A stretch of DNA of 64,000 nt from Alteromonas sp047556435 (lineage in GTDB: Bacteria > Pseudomonadota > Gammaproteobacteria > Enterobacterales > Alteromonadaceae), in the NCBI RefSeq assembly GCF_047556435.1, contig NZ_CP180210.1, positions 1,488,001-1,552,000 of the forward strand, read 5' to 3'. The translations under genes were made by a program, and so were the position numbers. The notes below the pieces were generated by a model that saw only the letters and a list, made by a program, of their open reading frames with translations, did no database searches and was not told the DNA's origin. Shown piece by piece: positions 36,810 to 44,359 of this stretch; the stretch's first letter is position 1; each line of letters starts with the position of its first letter.

Positions 36810-37001
36810 ATGTCCGCGGTACAGCTTTTGGAACAACTGGGAGCCGATGCGAAGCTTCGCGATAAGGCTTCTGTTATATTTCAGGAACAATTTCCTGGGG
36901 CTTCGTCAGACACCGAGCAGTCAAAAATCTGGTGTTTGTTAATGCCTGAGAAAGATGAAGAAGAAAGTGAAGATAAAAACGAGGAAGAAATTCGCCATTG
37001 A
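36810..37001 (+). CDS. Candidate borosin precursor peptide (SonA-like)
   Basis: This 63-residue peptide has a very strong ribosome binding site. Its first 28 residues are a helix-forming leader with LLEQLGADAKL (6-16), which resembles the FFTQLGQDAQL leader that I recall in the Shewanella split-borosin precursor SonA. A short hydrophobic segment IWCLLMP (40-46) follows a polar linker and is the best candidate core for backbone N-methylation. The tail (47-63) is strongly acidic, ending in EEEIRH. Compared with SonA the leader seems shorter, so the binding domain may be reduced. The stop codon overlaps the start of the next gene. No other small gene in the gap is a better candidate. Confidence 0.6.
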   Translation: MSAVQLLEQLGADAKLRDKASVIFQEQFPGASSDTEQSKIWCLLMPEKDEEESEDKNEEEIRH

Positions 37002-38755
37002 AACGTCGTGTTTTCCCGGCTCTTTTCTTTTTAATCTGCTCAGTAGCTTCTGCTGAGCAGACTTCTAATGTAGATAGCCAACTGCAAAAGGCCGATAATA
37101 TCAAGTCTGTTGATCCCGCGGCACTGTCAGACATAATTGATGAGCTAGACGATTTAAAAGCCACTTTCTCTAGGCCGCAGACAGCTTATTATTTGTTTTT
37201 AAAAGGTTATAAACTAGGTATTACAGGCCAATATAGCCAAGCAGCAGAAACCTATATCAGCTCATTAGCTATTGCTGAAGATATTGAACTGCGTGTGAAA
37301 ATACTTACTTCATACGTAAATTTATTGGGCGTTAACAGAGAAGCAGCAAAAGGTTATCAGGTTGCACAGCAGTTATGGTCAATACTTCCCCAAGCTTCTG
37401 ATGAATCACGAAATGCGGCACTGACTCGTCTTTCAATTTTTTATAATCAAATAGAAGATTATCAGGCAGCGATAAATGCCGCCTCATCAGTCATTTCAAG
37501 CTCCGAAGATCCCCGCTCAATTTGTTATGCCTATTACACACTGGTCGAAGCAAAATATAACCTTAATCACGAACTGGAACCTGGCAAAATTGAGAGCTAT
37601 TCGAAGCACTGTAAGAAAGAAGGTGAAGTGAACGTACAGGCAATTCTCAACATTTACCAAGCAAGAGTATTGCATGATGCAGGGCAGTCAGCTTCAGCAA
37701 TAGAGTTACTCGGAGTGACAAAACCGCTTCTTGAGATAACCGGTTATCCATTGCTTGAAGCTTGGTATTATTCCGATGAAGCAGAAATCGCTTATGATAT
37801 GAATAATTTTGATACCGCAGTTGTGGCCGCTGAAAGAGTAATTGAGAAAACCAGCAATTCCAGTCATTCGGTGCCGAGGGTTAAAGCGTTAAATGTTTTG
37901 GCAAAATATTATGAGACTAGGGATAAAGAGAAAGCGATTACGTATCTGAAAGCGCTCCATTCTGCAAAGCTCGCTAGTCTTGATGAAACCAAAGCGCGTC
38001 AACTTGCCATACAGCAAGCAAAAAACGATGCTCTTGAAAGAGAGATTCAGATAAAGCTTCTGGATAAAGAAAACTCTCTTCTAAAGACGGAGGCCGCACT
38101 CAGTGCAAAAGAGCTGGAAAACAGCCGTCTGGTCATTACCTTGCTTCTGATGTTAGGAGCACTTGTTATTGTGTGGCTATTAGTGAATCGTAAAATGCAC
38201 AAAGAACTACGCCGCCAAGCCAGAACTGACAAGCTGACCGGTATCTTAAACCGCCACTATTTTACTGAGCTTGCAGAATCCAATCTGCGTTATCATGAGA
38301 AAACCAGTCAGACACTGGCGTTGGTTGTATTCGATCTCGATCTGTTTAAACGAATTAATGATTCCTACGGCCATGTGACAGGTGACTGGGCACTGGTAGA
38401 AGTGACGCAGGTGATTAAACGCGTGTGCCGGAAGCAGGATATTTTGGGCCGTATGGGCGGAGAAGAGTTTGCCATGTTGCTTCCCGGATGCACCGTTGAT
38501 AAAGCGGAATCGCTGACGGAGAGTTTTCGTCATGCGGTTGAAGCGATTGATACTTCCCCAACTGGTTCTGACTTTACCATTACAGCCAGCTTTGGGGTGA
38601 CGGACACCGCTCAGTGTGGCTATAAATTCGACCAACTCTATGCGTGTGCGGATGAAGCGCTCTATCGCAGCAAAAACGAGGGCCGTAATCAGGTATATTG
38701 TTACGACCCCTCATTTCAGGGAAACCCACATTCCATGGCCGCGCAGCCAGGCTAG
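36998..38755 (+). CDS. TPR-containing membrane diguanylate cyclase (GGDEF)
   Basis: Translation probably starts at TTG 36998, which overlaps the precursor stop as TTGA; the resulting MKRRVFPALFFLICSVASA is a clear signal peptide. Residues about 40-330 contain helical tetratricopeptide-like repeats, then a coiled coil, a transmembrane segment (LVITLLLMLGALVIVWLLV, about 375-395) and a GGDEF domain. The active-site loop is GGEEF, which is functional, and an RxxD-type inhibitory site is not evident. The protein probably makes cyclic di-GMP in response to a periplasmic input. Its overlap with the peptide gene suggests coupling, but a functional link is not shown. Its periplasmic part is AT-richer than its GGDEF part. 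Confidence 0.88.
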   Translation: MKRRVFPALFFLICSVASAEQTSNVDSQLQKADNIKSVDPAALSDIIDELDDLKATFSRPQTAYYLFLKGYKLGITGQYSQAAETYISSLAIAEDIELRVKILTSYVNLLGVNREAAKGYQVAQQLWSILPQASDESRNAALTRLSIFYNQIEDYQAAINAASSVISSSEDPRSICYAYYTLVEAKYNLNHELEPGKIESYSKHCKKEGEVNVQAILNIYQARVLHDAGQSASAIELLGVTKPLLEITGYPLLEAWYYSDEAEIAYDMNNFDTAVVAAERVIEKTSNSSHSVPRVKALNVLAKYYETRDKEKAITYLKALHSAKLASLDETKARQLAIQQAKNDALEREIQIKLLDKENSLLKTEAALSAKELENSRLVITLLLMLGALVIVWLLVNRKMHKELRRQARTDKLTGILNRHYFTELAESNLRYHEKTSQTLALVVFDLDLFKRINDSYGHVTGDWALVEVTQVIKRVCRKQDILGRMGGEEFAMLLPGCTVDKAESLTESFRHAVEAIDTSPTGSDFTITASFGVTDTAQCGYKFDQLYACADEALYRSKNEGRNQVYCYDPSFQGNPHSMAAQPG

Positions 38756-38758
38756 TTC

Positions 38759-39940
38759 TTAGTTGGTTAACGCACTGGCAGCTGCAACCTTAGTCGGGCT
38801 AATTTCCTCGCTCGGATAACATCCCAACACCTTCACATAACGGGTAATGTCACGAAGTGAGTCCAGCGCCTTTTGCACTGGGCCATCCTGCACATTGCCT
38901 TCTACGTCGATGTAAAACATTTCTTCCCAGGGATTACCCGGAATCGGTCGCGATTCCAGTTTTGTCATGTTTATACTGTTCTCACGCAGGACTAACAACG
39001 CTTCAACCAGTGCGCCGGGCTTTTGCACGGTAGACATCACCAGAGTCGTTTTTGCCGGTACCTGCAGGGGGACAATCACAGGATCTCGGGCAACAACAAT
39101 GAACCGTGAGTGGTTTTCTTTCTGGTTAGCCAGATTCGATTTGATAGCGAGTAAACCATACAGATTACCGCCTGCTTCGCTGCCGATGGCTGCAACATCA
39201 TCGCGTTGTAATTCACTCACCTTCAGCATTGCTGACGATGTGCTGTCCATGGTTTTTACTTCAATACTACCCAACTCAGCCAGGAAGTGACTACACTGCG
39301 TGAATACCTGAGGGTGGGCGTACACCGTTTTGATTTTGCCGATGCTGGTATCTTTGGCGACCAGTAAGGTGTGGCGAATAGGGTGGGTGAGCTCGCCAAT
39401 TATACTTAACTGTGTGTGCTGCAACTGGTCGTAAACTTCATTAATACTGCCTGAGGTAGTATTTTCAATAGGTAAAACCGCGTAGTCGGCTTCGGTATTT
39501 TCCACTTTCTGTATGATTTCGCTGAAACTCTGACAGCCAATCTCAAGCAGCTCGCCCGGGCGCCGGGAAAAATACTTCTGCGTGGCCAGATAAGAATAAG
39601 AGCCTTTGTCGCCTAAAAATGCCACTCGGTTTAACGGTAAGGCGCTGCCAGGGTTAGCACGTTCCGCCAGCATAGCCTGTTGGTTAAGCACTGAATCTTC
39701 AATAATAACGTGAAACAACTGGGTGACGTAGTGAGGATCCAGTCCGACTTTCTGTCCTTCCTTAATCAGCCTGATAAGCAGTTGCTCTTCACGTTTAATA
39801 TCACGAACCGGTATGTGGTGTTTAATTTTGGTTTCGGCCACTTCGTTAGTCAGTTTTCTGCGCTCTGCAAGAAGCGACAGTAGTTCGCTGTCCAGTTCGG
39901 TAATGCGCTCTCGAATCGGCGCAAGGGCATTGTCAGACAT
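38759..39940 (-). CDS. pheA: Bifunctional chorismate mutase/prephenate dehydratase (P-protein)
   Basis: This 393-residue enzyme makes phenylpyruvate for phenylalanine. It has an AroQ mutase (residues 1-90, RITELDSELLSLLAERRKL), a dehydratase domain (VAFLGDKGSYSYLA near 108, then ENTTSGSINEVYD near 165) and a C-terminal ACT domain with the ESRPIPGNPWEEMFYID motif, where phenylalanine binds for feedback inhibition. It is convergent with the GGDEF gene, with only 3 bases between stops. It is preceded on its strand by the pheL leader and a terminator. Confidence 0.97.
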   Translation of the reverse strand: MSDNALAPIRERITELDSELLSLLAERRKLTNEVAETKIKHHIPVRDIKREEQLLIRLIKEGQKVGLDPHYVTQLFHVIIEDSVLNQQAMLAERANPGSALPLNRVAFLGDKGSYSYLATQKYFSRRPGELLEIGCQSFSEIIQKVENTEADYAVLPIENTTSGSINEVYDQLQHTQLSIIGELTHPIRHTLLVAKDTSIGKIKTVYAHPQVFTQCSHFLAELGSIEVKTMDSTSSAMLKVSELQRDDVAAIGSEAGGNLYGLLAIKSNLANQKENHSRFIVVARDPVIVPLQVPAKTTLVMSTVQKPGALVEALLVLRENSINMTKLESRPIPGNPWEEMFYIDVEGNVQDGPVQKALDSLRDITRYVKVLGCYPSEEISPTKVAAASALTN

Positions 39941-39964
39941 AATCTTTAGGCTCTCCTGAATGGC

Positions 39965-39995
39965 AAAAAAAAACCTCCCGGGAGGGAGGTTTTTT
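39965..39995 (-). terminator. pheA attenuator terminator
   Basis: ACCTCCC (39973-39979) and GGGAGGT (39984-39990) form a 7-base stem over a 4-base loop with T runs on both strands. On the minus strand it sits between the pheL peptide gene and the pheA start. An AGGGAGGC segment just after the pheL stop (about 40008-40015) could pair with one arm and act as the antiterminator. Confidence 0.85.
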
Positions 39996-40013
39996 GCTCA
40001 CAAACCAGCCTCC

Positions 40014-40073
40014 CTACGTTAAGGACATAAACGCAAAGAAGAAAGCTGCTGAGTGAGTAATATACGTTTTCAT
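40014..40073 (-). CDS. pheL: pheA leader peptide
   Basis: On the minus strand an ATG at 40073 opens a 19-codon frame, MKTYITHSAAFFFAFMSLT, ending at TAG 40014-40016. Four of its codons specify Phe, three of them consecutive. It is followed directly by an antiterminator-like segment and the terminator before pheA. This is classical attenuation: low charged tRNA-Phe stalls the ribosome on the Phe codons and lets transcription into pheA. The peptide itself has no known function. Confidence 0.9.
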   Translation of the reverse strand: MKTYITHSAAFFFAFMSLT

Positions 40074-40185
40074 AGGCCAGACTTTATGTCTGATAGCGGT
40101 ATCTGTCAACCGATTTTTACACGTTGGTTTGGGAAAGAACGGTGTGTGCTATTTGCAAAATAAAAACGTTGTGGTAGGACGCCCT

Positions 40186-40220
40186 AATAACAGAGAACGT
40201 AGGCAGTGTTCTCTGTTATT
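40186..40220 (-). terminator. Long perfect hairpin after the tandem-receiver gene
   Basis: AATAACAGAGAAC (40186-40198) and GTTCTCTGTTATT (40208-40220) form a 13-base perfect stem with a 9-base loop. It lies 36 bases beyond the 3' end of the minus-strand tandem-receiver gene. There is no T tract on either strand, so it could be a Rho-assisted end or a 3' stability element. Confidence 0.5.
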
Positions 40221-40255
40221 ACGGGGTCTGGATTAAACAGGAAGTGACTGTGCTA

Positions 40256-41056
40256 CTACTCTCCAAGCAGCGCTGCCAGCATGGTACGCACTTCATTAGG
40301 CTCAAACGGCTTGTCACATAACGCATTTACGCCGGTCTGCTGGATGTTTGCCATGTGCGCACTGTCCGCAGATTCTGACGTCACCATGATAATCGGTATA
40401 TGCGTGGTTTCCGGGTTAAAGCGAATAAATTCAGACAGCTCACGCCCGTCCATTTCCGGCATGTTGTAATCTGTCACAACTAAGTCGAAGGCTTCATCTT
40501 TAATCAGCGTAAGCGCCATGGCACCATTTTCCGCTTCTTTGATGCGTTTCAGGCCCATGCCTTCCAGTACGCGTCGTATGTGATTGCGTGCCAGCTTGCT
40601 GTCATCTACCAGCAGCACACGAACATCCTGAACATCAAACAGCTCCAGGTCTAGTTCATCGTGATTAATTAAGTCGAGACTGGCATTCAGCGCTCGGGAA
40701 AGATGCAATGGCTCGAATGGTTTTGGCAAAATGGCAGCCACACCGGCCTGCTTAAATTCTTCAAGCTTGGATAAACGATTTTCACTGGATACCAGCATAA
40801 ACGGTATCGTGGCAAACTCCGGCGACTCTTTCACGTATTTTAGTAAGTCCAGCGCGGTACCGTCTTCAAAGTACATAGCGCTGACAATAAGGTCTGCACT
40901 ATGTGAGCGCAGTGCCGCTTTAGCTTCTGCCACGGTGCTGACAGGATCGATCTCTTTTACTTTTTCCTTTAGCAGCAGCGTAGTTATTATTTTTCTCTGC
41001 GTATCAGAGGGTTCGATAAGCACAATGTGTAAATCGGAAATCGACAGCTTTTCCAT
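40256..41056 (-). CDS. Tandem receiver-domain protein with degenerate first receiver
   Basis: This 266-residue protein consists of two receiver domains and no output domain. The second (residues about 145-266) is complete: VLLVDDSK, phosphoacceptor Asp in LVVTDYNMPEMDG, Thr-Ser in MVTSESA and Lys in CDKPFEP. The first (about 8-125) has Ala60 where the phosphoacceptor Asp should be (LIVSAMYFEDG) and a changed acidic pair (IEPSD), so it probably cannot be phosphorylated in the usual way. It may act as a phosphorelay or binding platform. It is followed on its strand by the hairpin at 40186 and preceded by yciH. Confidence 0.88.
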   Translation of the reverse strand: MEKLSISDLHIVLIEPSDTQRKIITTLLLKEKVKEIDPVSTVAEAKAALRSHSADLIVSAMYFEDGTALDLLKYVKESPEFATIPFMLVSSENRLSKLEEFKQAGVAAILPKPFEPLHLSRALNASLDLINHDELDLELFDVQDVRVLLVDDSKLARNHIRRVLEGMGLKRIKEAENGAMALTLIKDEAFDLVVTDYNMPEMDGRELSEFIRFNPETTHIPIIMVTSESADSAHMANIQQTGVNALCDKPFEPNEVRTMLAALLGE

Positions 41057-41097
41057 TTTAAGACTCTTCTATTTTCAACATGATTAGGGGATAGGAC

Positions 41098-41421
41098 CTA
41101 CCCACCCGCGATTTTAACGGTAAAGCCGGCATCTTGCAGCAGGTTACGCAGCTTTTCACGATCATCAGTCTGTACCTCAATCGTGCCATCTTTCACAGCC
41201 CCACCGCAGCCACACTTCTGTTTGAGGGTTTTGCACAGCGCTTTTAACTCCGCGGGCTCCTTATCCAACCCCTTAACAATTGAGACACCTTTTCCTTTTC
41301 GGCCTTTGGTTTCACGGTGAATGCACACAATGCCGTCGTTATTCACAGAGCGGGTTGCTTTGGCTTTCGCCTGTTCAATTTTGCCGCCGTCAGTGCTGTA
41401 GACCAGATTTGAGTTTTGCAT
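41098..41421 (-). CDS. yciH: SUI1/eIF1-like translation factor YciH
   Basis: This 107-residue protein has the SUI1 fold signature: RKGKGVSIVKGLD near residue 42, KQKCGCGGAVKDGTIEVQ near 68 and a final FTVKIAGG. In E. coli YciH affects the fidelity of initiation complexes in vitro. It stands 41 bases upstream of the tandem-receiver gene on the same strand and might be co-transcribed. Confidence 0.93.
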   Translation of the reverse strand: MQNSNLVYSTDGGKIEQAKAKATRSVNNDGIVCIHRETKGRKGKGVSIVKGLDKEPAELKALCKTLKQKCGCGGAVKDGTIEVQTDDREKLRNLLQDAGFTVKIAGG

Positions 41422-41622
41422 AAGTTTAAATTGTATCCTAAGGTCGCCGGAACAACTTCCGCTAGTAAAAATCTAGACTAATATACTAGAAGAAACCCAT
41501 TGAAATTGACACTTCTCTGGGCACACACTACCAACTCAGCCCGAGATGGCATGTTTTGGTAATGAATTTTCATCAACCACTGTAATTGAGCGCGAACATA
41601 CAGCAGTATTCGGAGAAGATGG

Positions 41623-41928
41623 ATGGGTATTGGAACCAAGGTAAGTGATGATGGTAAGCGATTAATCATCAGGCTGGACGAGAAATTTGACTTTGGTAAA
41701 GTTCAGGACTTCCGTATGGCCTACGTGGACTTGCCGGAAGACATTAATCATATTGAAGTTGATTTGAGCGAGACTGAATACATGGACAGTTCCGCACTGG
41801 GCATGTTGTTGAATATGCAGAAATCGCTCAATGAGCGACAGTTTACTTACAGTATCACCCACTGCCGTCCACAAGTGGCCAGGATCCTGAGAATATCTCG
41901 CTTTGACAAAAAATTTGAAATCAACTGA
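41623..41928 (+). CDS. STAS-domain anti-sigma factor antagonist
   Basis: This 101-residue single STAS protein has VDLSETEYMDSSALGML, with Ser in the position phosphorylated in SpoIIAA/RsbV-like antagonists. It lies 11 bases before a receiver-phosphatase-kinase gene, a classic partner-switching pair. In Pseudomonas and Shewanella such pairs control anti-sigma factors or c-di-GMP enzymes. An anti-sigma factor or sigma factor is not adjacent here, so the target is unknown. The start gives MGIGTKVSDDGKRL after GGAGAAGATGG. Confidence 0.9.
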   Translation: MGIGTKVSDDGKRLIIRLDEKFDFGKVQDFRMAYVDLPEDINHIEVDLSETEYMDSSALGMLLNMQKSLNERQFTYSITHCRPQVARILRISRFDKKFEIN

Positions 41929-41939
41929 GACACGCAATA

Positions 41940-43583
41940 GTGCGTATTCTTATTGTTGACGACGAGTCTCTAAATCGCTTCTTGCTTAAACACATGCTTG
42001 AGCAACAGGGATATGACGATTGCTATGAAGCTGAGAACGGCGAGCGGGCCCTCGACGTCGCCAGAGAGATTGACCCCGATCTTGTCTTGTTAGATGTCAT
42101 GATGCCAGGGCTTAGCGGTTACGACGTCGCGCCGCGTTTAAAGGAAATGGCCGGTGAAGCCTATCTTCCGATAATTTTTATCACCTCACTGGAGGATCAG
42201 GAAAGTCTGGTTCGTTGTCTGGAAGTGGGGGGCGATGACTTTGCTTCCAAGCCCTTTGACAAAGTCATTCTGGCTGCAAAAATCCGTGCTCATGGACGCA
42301 TTCGCACACTCAGTAAGCACATTGAGCAACAAAACCAGGAGTTGCGCTTTCACCAGGCAAATGTTGAGCATCAGCACGATATTGTCGATCACATTTTCAG
42401 TAACGCTGTGGTTAATCGTAAAGACGTCGAGCAGTATTTCGATTTCAAAGTGGCACCAGCGGAAGACTTTAATGGTGACGTTTTTCTGTGCGAAAGCAGC
42501 CCGAAAGGGGGAATGTATTTTCTTGTTGGCGACTTCACCGGACACGGGCTGGCCTCGGCGATAGGTGCATTGCCGGTTACCCGCGCGTTTCAGGCGATGG
42601 CGAGAAAAGGGCTCTCGGTGGCGGAAATGGCAATTACGCTGAATAATGCATTACTTAATTTGCTACCCACAGACATGTTCTTTGCTGCCGCTATCGTTGA
42701 AGTTTCGACCGAGGGGAACCGGTTTACTATCTGGAATGGCGGCTTACCGCCGATGCTGTTAAAAAGCGCCGATGGCAGGCTGGTGCGGCGTTTCTCTCCA
42801 CGACATATGGCGCTTGGGATCCTCGAAGAAAACGAGTTTGAAAGCCATTGTGACGTCTACGAAGCTGCTGAAGGCGAACAATTGATGGTCTATTCTGACG
42901 GTATTATGGAAATCACCGACAGCCAGGGACAAATGCTTGACGAGGAAGGCGTCACCGAATGGTTTCTGGCCTCAGAAGATGTTACTGCGGCTTCTCTCTA
43001 CGACAGAGCACGGCAGTATCTTGGAGGTGAAAACCCTGCCGATGATATCACCGTAGTGATTTTTACCTGCCAGTCGTTGTTAGGGCTACGTGATGAATCG
43101 CTCATCAGTCAGTTTCCCTTTACCATCAGCAGCACACTTCAGGCCCACGCGCTCAAACAGGAAAATGTAATTGAGCCGATTCTTGAAATGCTCAATAGCC
43201 AGCCTGGACTTGGCTGGATCCGCTCAGACCTGTTTACCGTCCTGACGGAGCTGATGAATAACGCGATAGAGCATGGACTTTTGAAAATTGACTCTTCCCT
43301 GAAATCGTCGCCGGAAGGGTTTGTTGACTATTACATGGCACGCGAGGCAGGTCTTGCGGAACTTGATCAGGGGCACATAACTGTTTCTGTCGAATATAAA
43401 CCCCAGGCGCGAGAACTCTATATCGGTGTCGAGGATTCCGGGGATGGATTTGAGTTCGAGAACATACAAATCGATGACATTAACAACGCATTTGGCCGAG
43501 GGCTTCTGCTGTTGCGAGAACTTTGCCAGAAAGTGTGGCATGAAAATGGCGGGCGCAAAACCTGCGTAATCATGACGCTTTAA
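41940..43583 (+). CDS. Receiver-PP2C-HATPase partner-switching regulator (HsbR/RssB-like)
   Basis: This 547-residue protein starts at a GTG. The receiver domain (residues 1-125) has IVDDES and phosphoacceptor Asp in LVLLDVMMPGLSG. Residues about 180-385 form a SpoIIE-type PP2C phosphatase (VGDFTGHGLASAIGALP, YSDGIMEITD, ADDITVVIF). Residues about 410-547 resemble an anti-sigma-type HATPase (ELMNNAIEHG as N-box, EDSGDGFEF, GRGLLLLREL as G-loop). One protein thus carries both a phosphatase and a kinase for the STAS partner encoded just before it, controlled by receiver phosphorylation. The sensor kinase is not in the window. Confidence 0.9.
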   Translation: MRILIVDDESLNRFLLKHMLEQQGYDDCYEAENGERALDVAREIDPDLVLLDVMMPGLSGYDVAPRLKEMAGEAYLPIIFITSLEDQESLVRCLEVGGDDFASKPFDKVILAAKIRAHGRIRTLSKHIEQQNQELRFHQANVEHQHDIVDHIFSNAVVNRKDVEQYFDFKVAPAEDFNGDVFLCESSPKGGMYFLVGDFTGHGLASAIGALPVTRAFQAMARKGLSVAEMAITLNNALLNLLPTDMFFAAAIVEVSTEGNRFTIWNGGLPPMLLKSADGRLVRRFSPRHMALGILEENEFESHCDVYEAAEGEQLMVYSDGIMEITDSQGQMLDEEGVTEWFLASEDVTAASLYDRARQYLGGENPADDITVVIFTCQSLLGLRDESLISQFPFTISSTLQAHALKQENVIEPILEMLNSQPGLGWIRSDLFTVLTELMNNAIEHGLLKIDSSLKSSPEGFVDYYMAREAGLAELDQGHITVSVEYKPQARELYIGVEDSGDGFEFENIQIDDINNAFGRGLLLLRELCQKVWHENGGRKTCVIMTL

Positions 43584-43864
43584 GCTGGCTTTTCTGTTTT
43601 CGCCAAGAGAATGTTATTTCACTTCCGATTGTAACCCGCTTCTTTATCTGTCTTGCTTCTGTATTACCGACCAGCATCACTTGCGAACGGTCGTCGACAG
43701 ACAACGCTGGCGATATTATTCTGCTTCTTGGATGTCGGCTTTTGCTTCAGGGTAGTCAGAGGATATGATTAACCCTAATAATCGTGCAGCTAACGATTAA
43801 GGCTAATCCAAAAGCCTCCGAACAGGCTATCAATCGGTAATGACTGATAACGGACAGTAATATT

Positions 43865-44302
43865 ATGCTGAGAAAAGTACTCGATTTACTCAAAGCGCCG
43901 GAGCAGGACTCGCAACCTGCATTAACCACCGAGCTGGCTACAGCCGCCTTATTAAGTGAAATTATTCGTGCAGACCGGCACGCCGATGAACGCGAGCTCA
44001 AGGCGTATCGCGATATGCTGGATGCACGTTTCAACTTAACCGACGAACAGATTGAGGCTTTAATGGAGGACGGTCGTGAAACCGCAGAAGAAGCGGTAGA
44101 TATGGTGCAGTTTACTCAGGTATTAAATGAACGGTGTGATAACGAGGAAAAGCGCGCTATCCTAAAGAGCCTTTGGGAAGTCGCATATGCAGACAAAGAA
44201 ATTGCGCCGATTGAGGAGCACACCATTCGTCGTATAGCTGATTTGCTGCATATGCCTCACAGTCAGTTTATTAAAACCAAGCTGGACGTCACGAGTACCT
44301 GA
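43865..44302 (+). CDS. TerB/DjlA-type N-terminal domain protein
   Basis: This 145-residue protein is acidic and helical. It contains AALLSEIIRADRHADERELKAY and a second unit AYADKEIAPIEEHTIRRIADLL, the paired helical repeat with acidic residues of the TerB/DjlA-N family. Its role is unknown. It differs in sequence from the TerB-like gene at 9957. It precedes the GGDEF-EAL gene by 57 bases and could be co-transcribed with it. Confidence 0.85.
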   Translation: MLRKVLDLLKAPEQDSQPALTTELATAALLSEIIRADRHADERELKAYRDMLDARFNLTDEQIEALMEDGRETAEEAVDMVQFTQVLNERCDNEEKRAILKSLWEVAYADKEIAPIEEHTIRRIADLLHMPHSQFIKTKLDVTST

Positions 44303-44359
44303 TATCAGGGGCGTGCACAGGGCCAGCCATAATTACAACAATAAATAGGTTCGTAGCCT

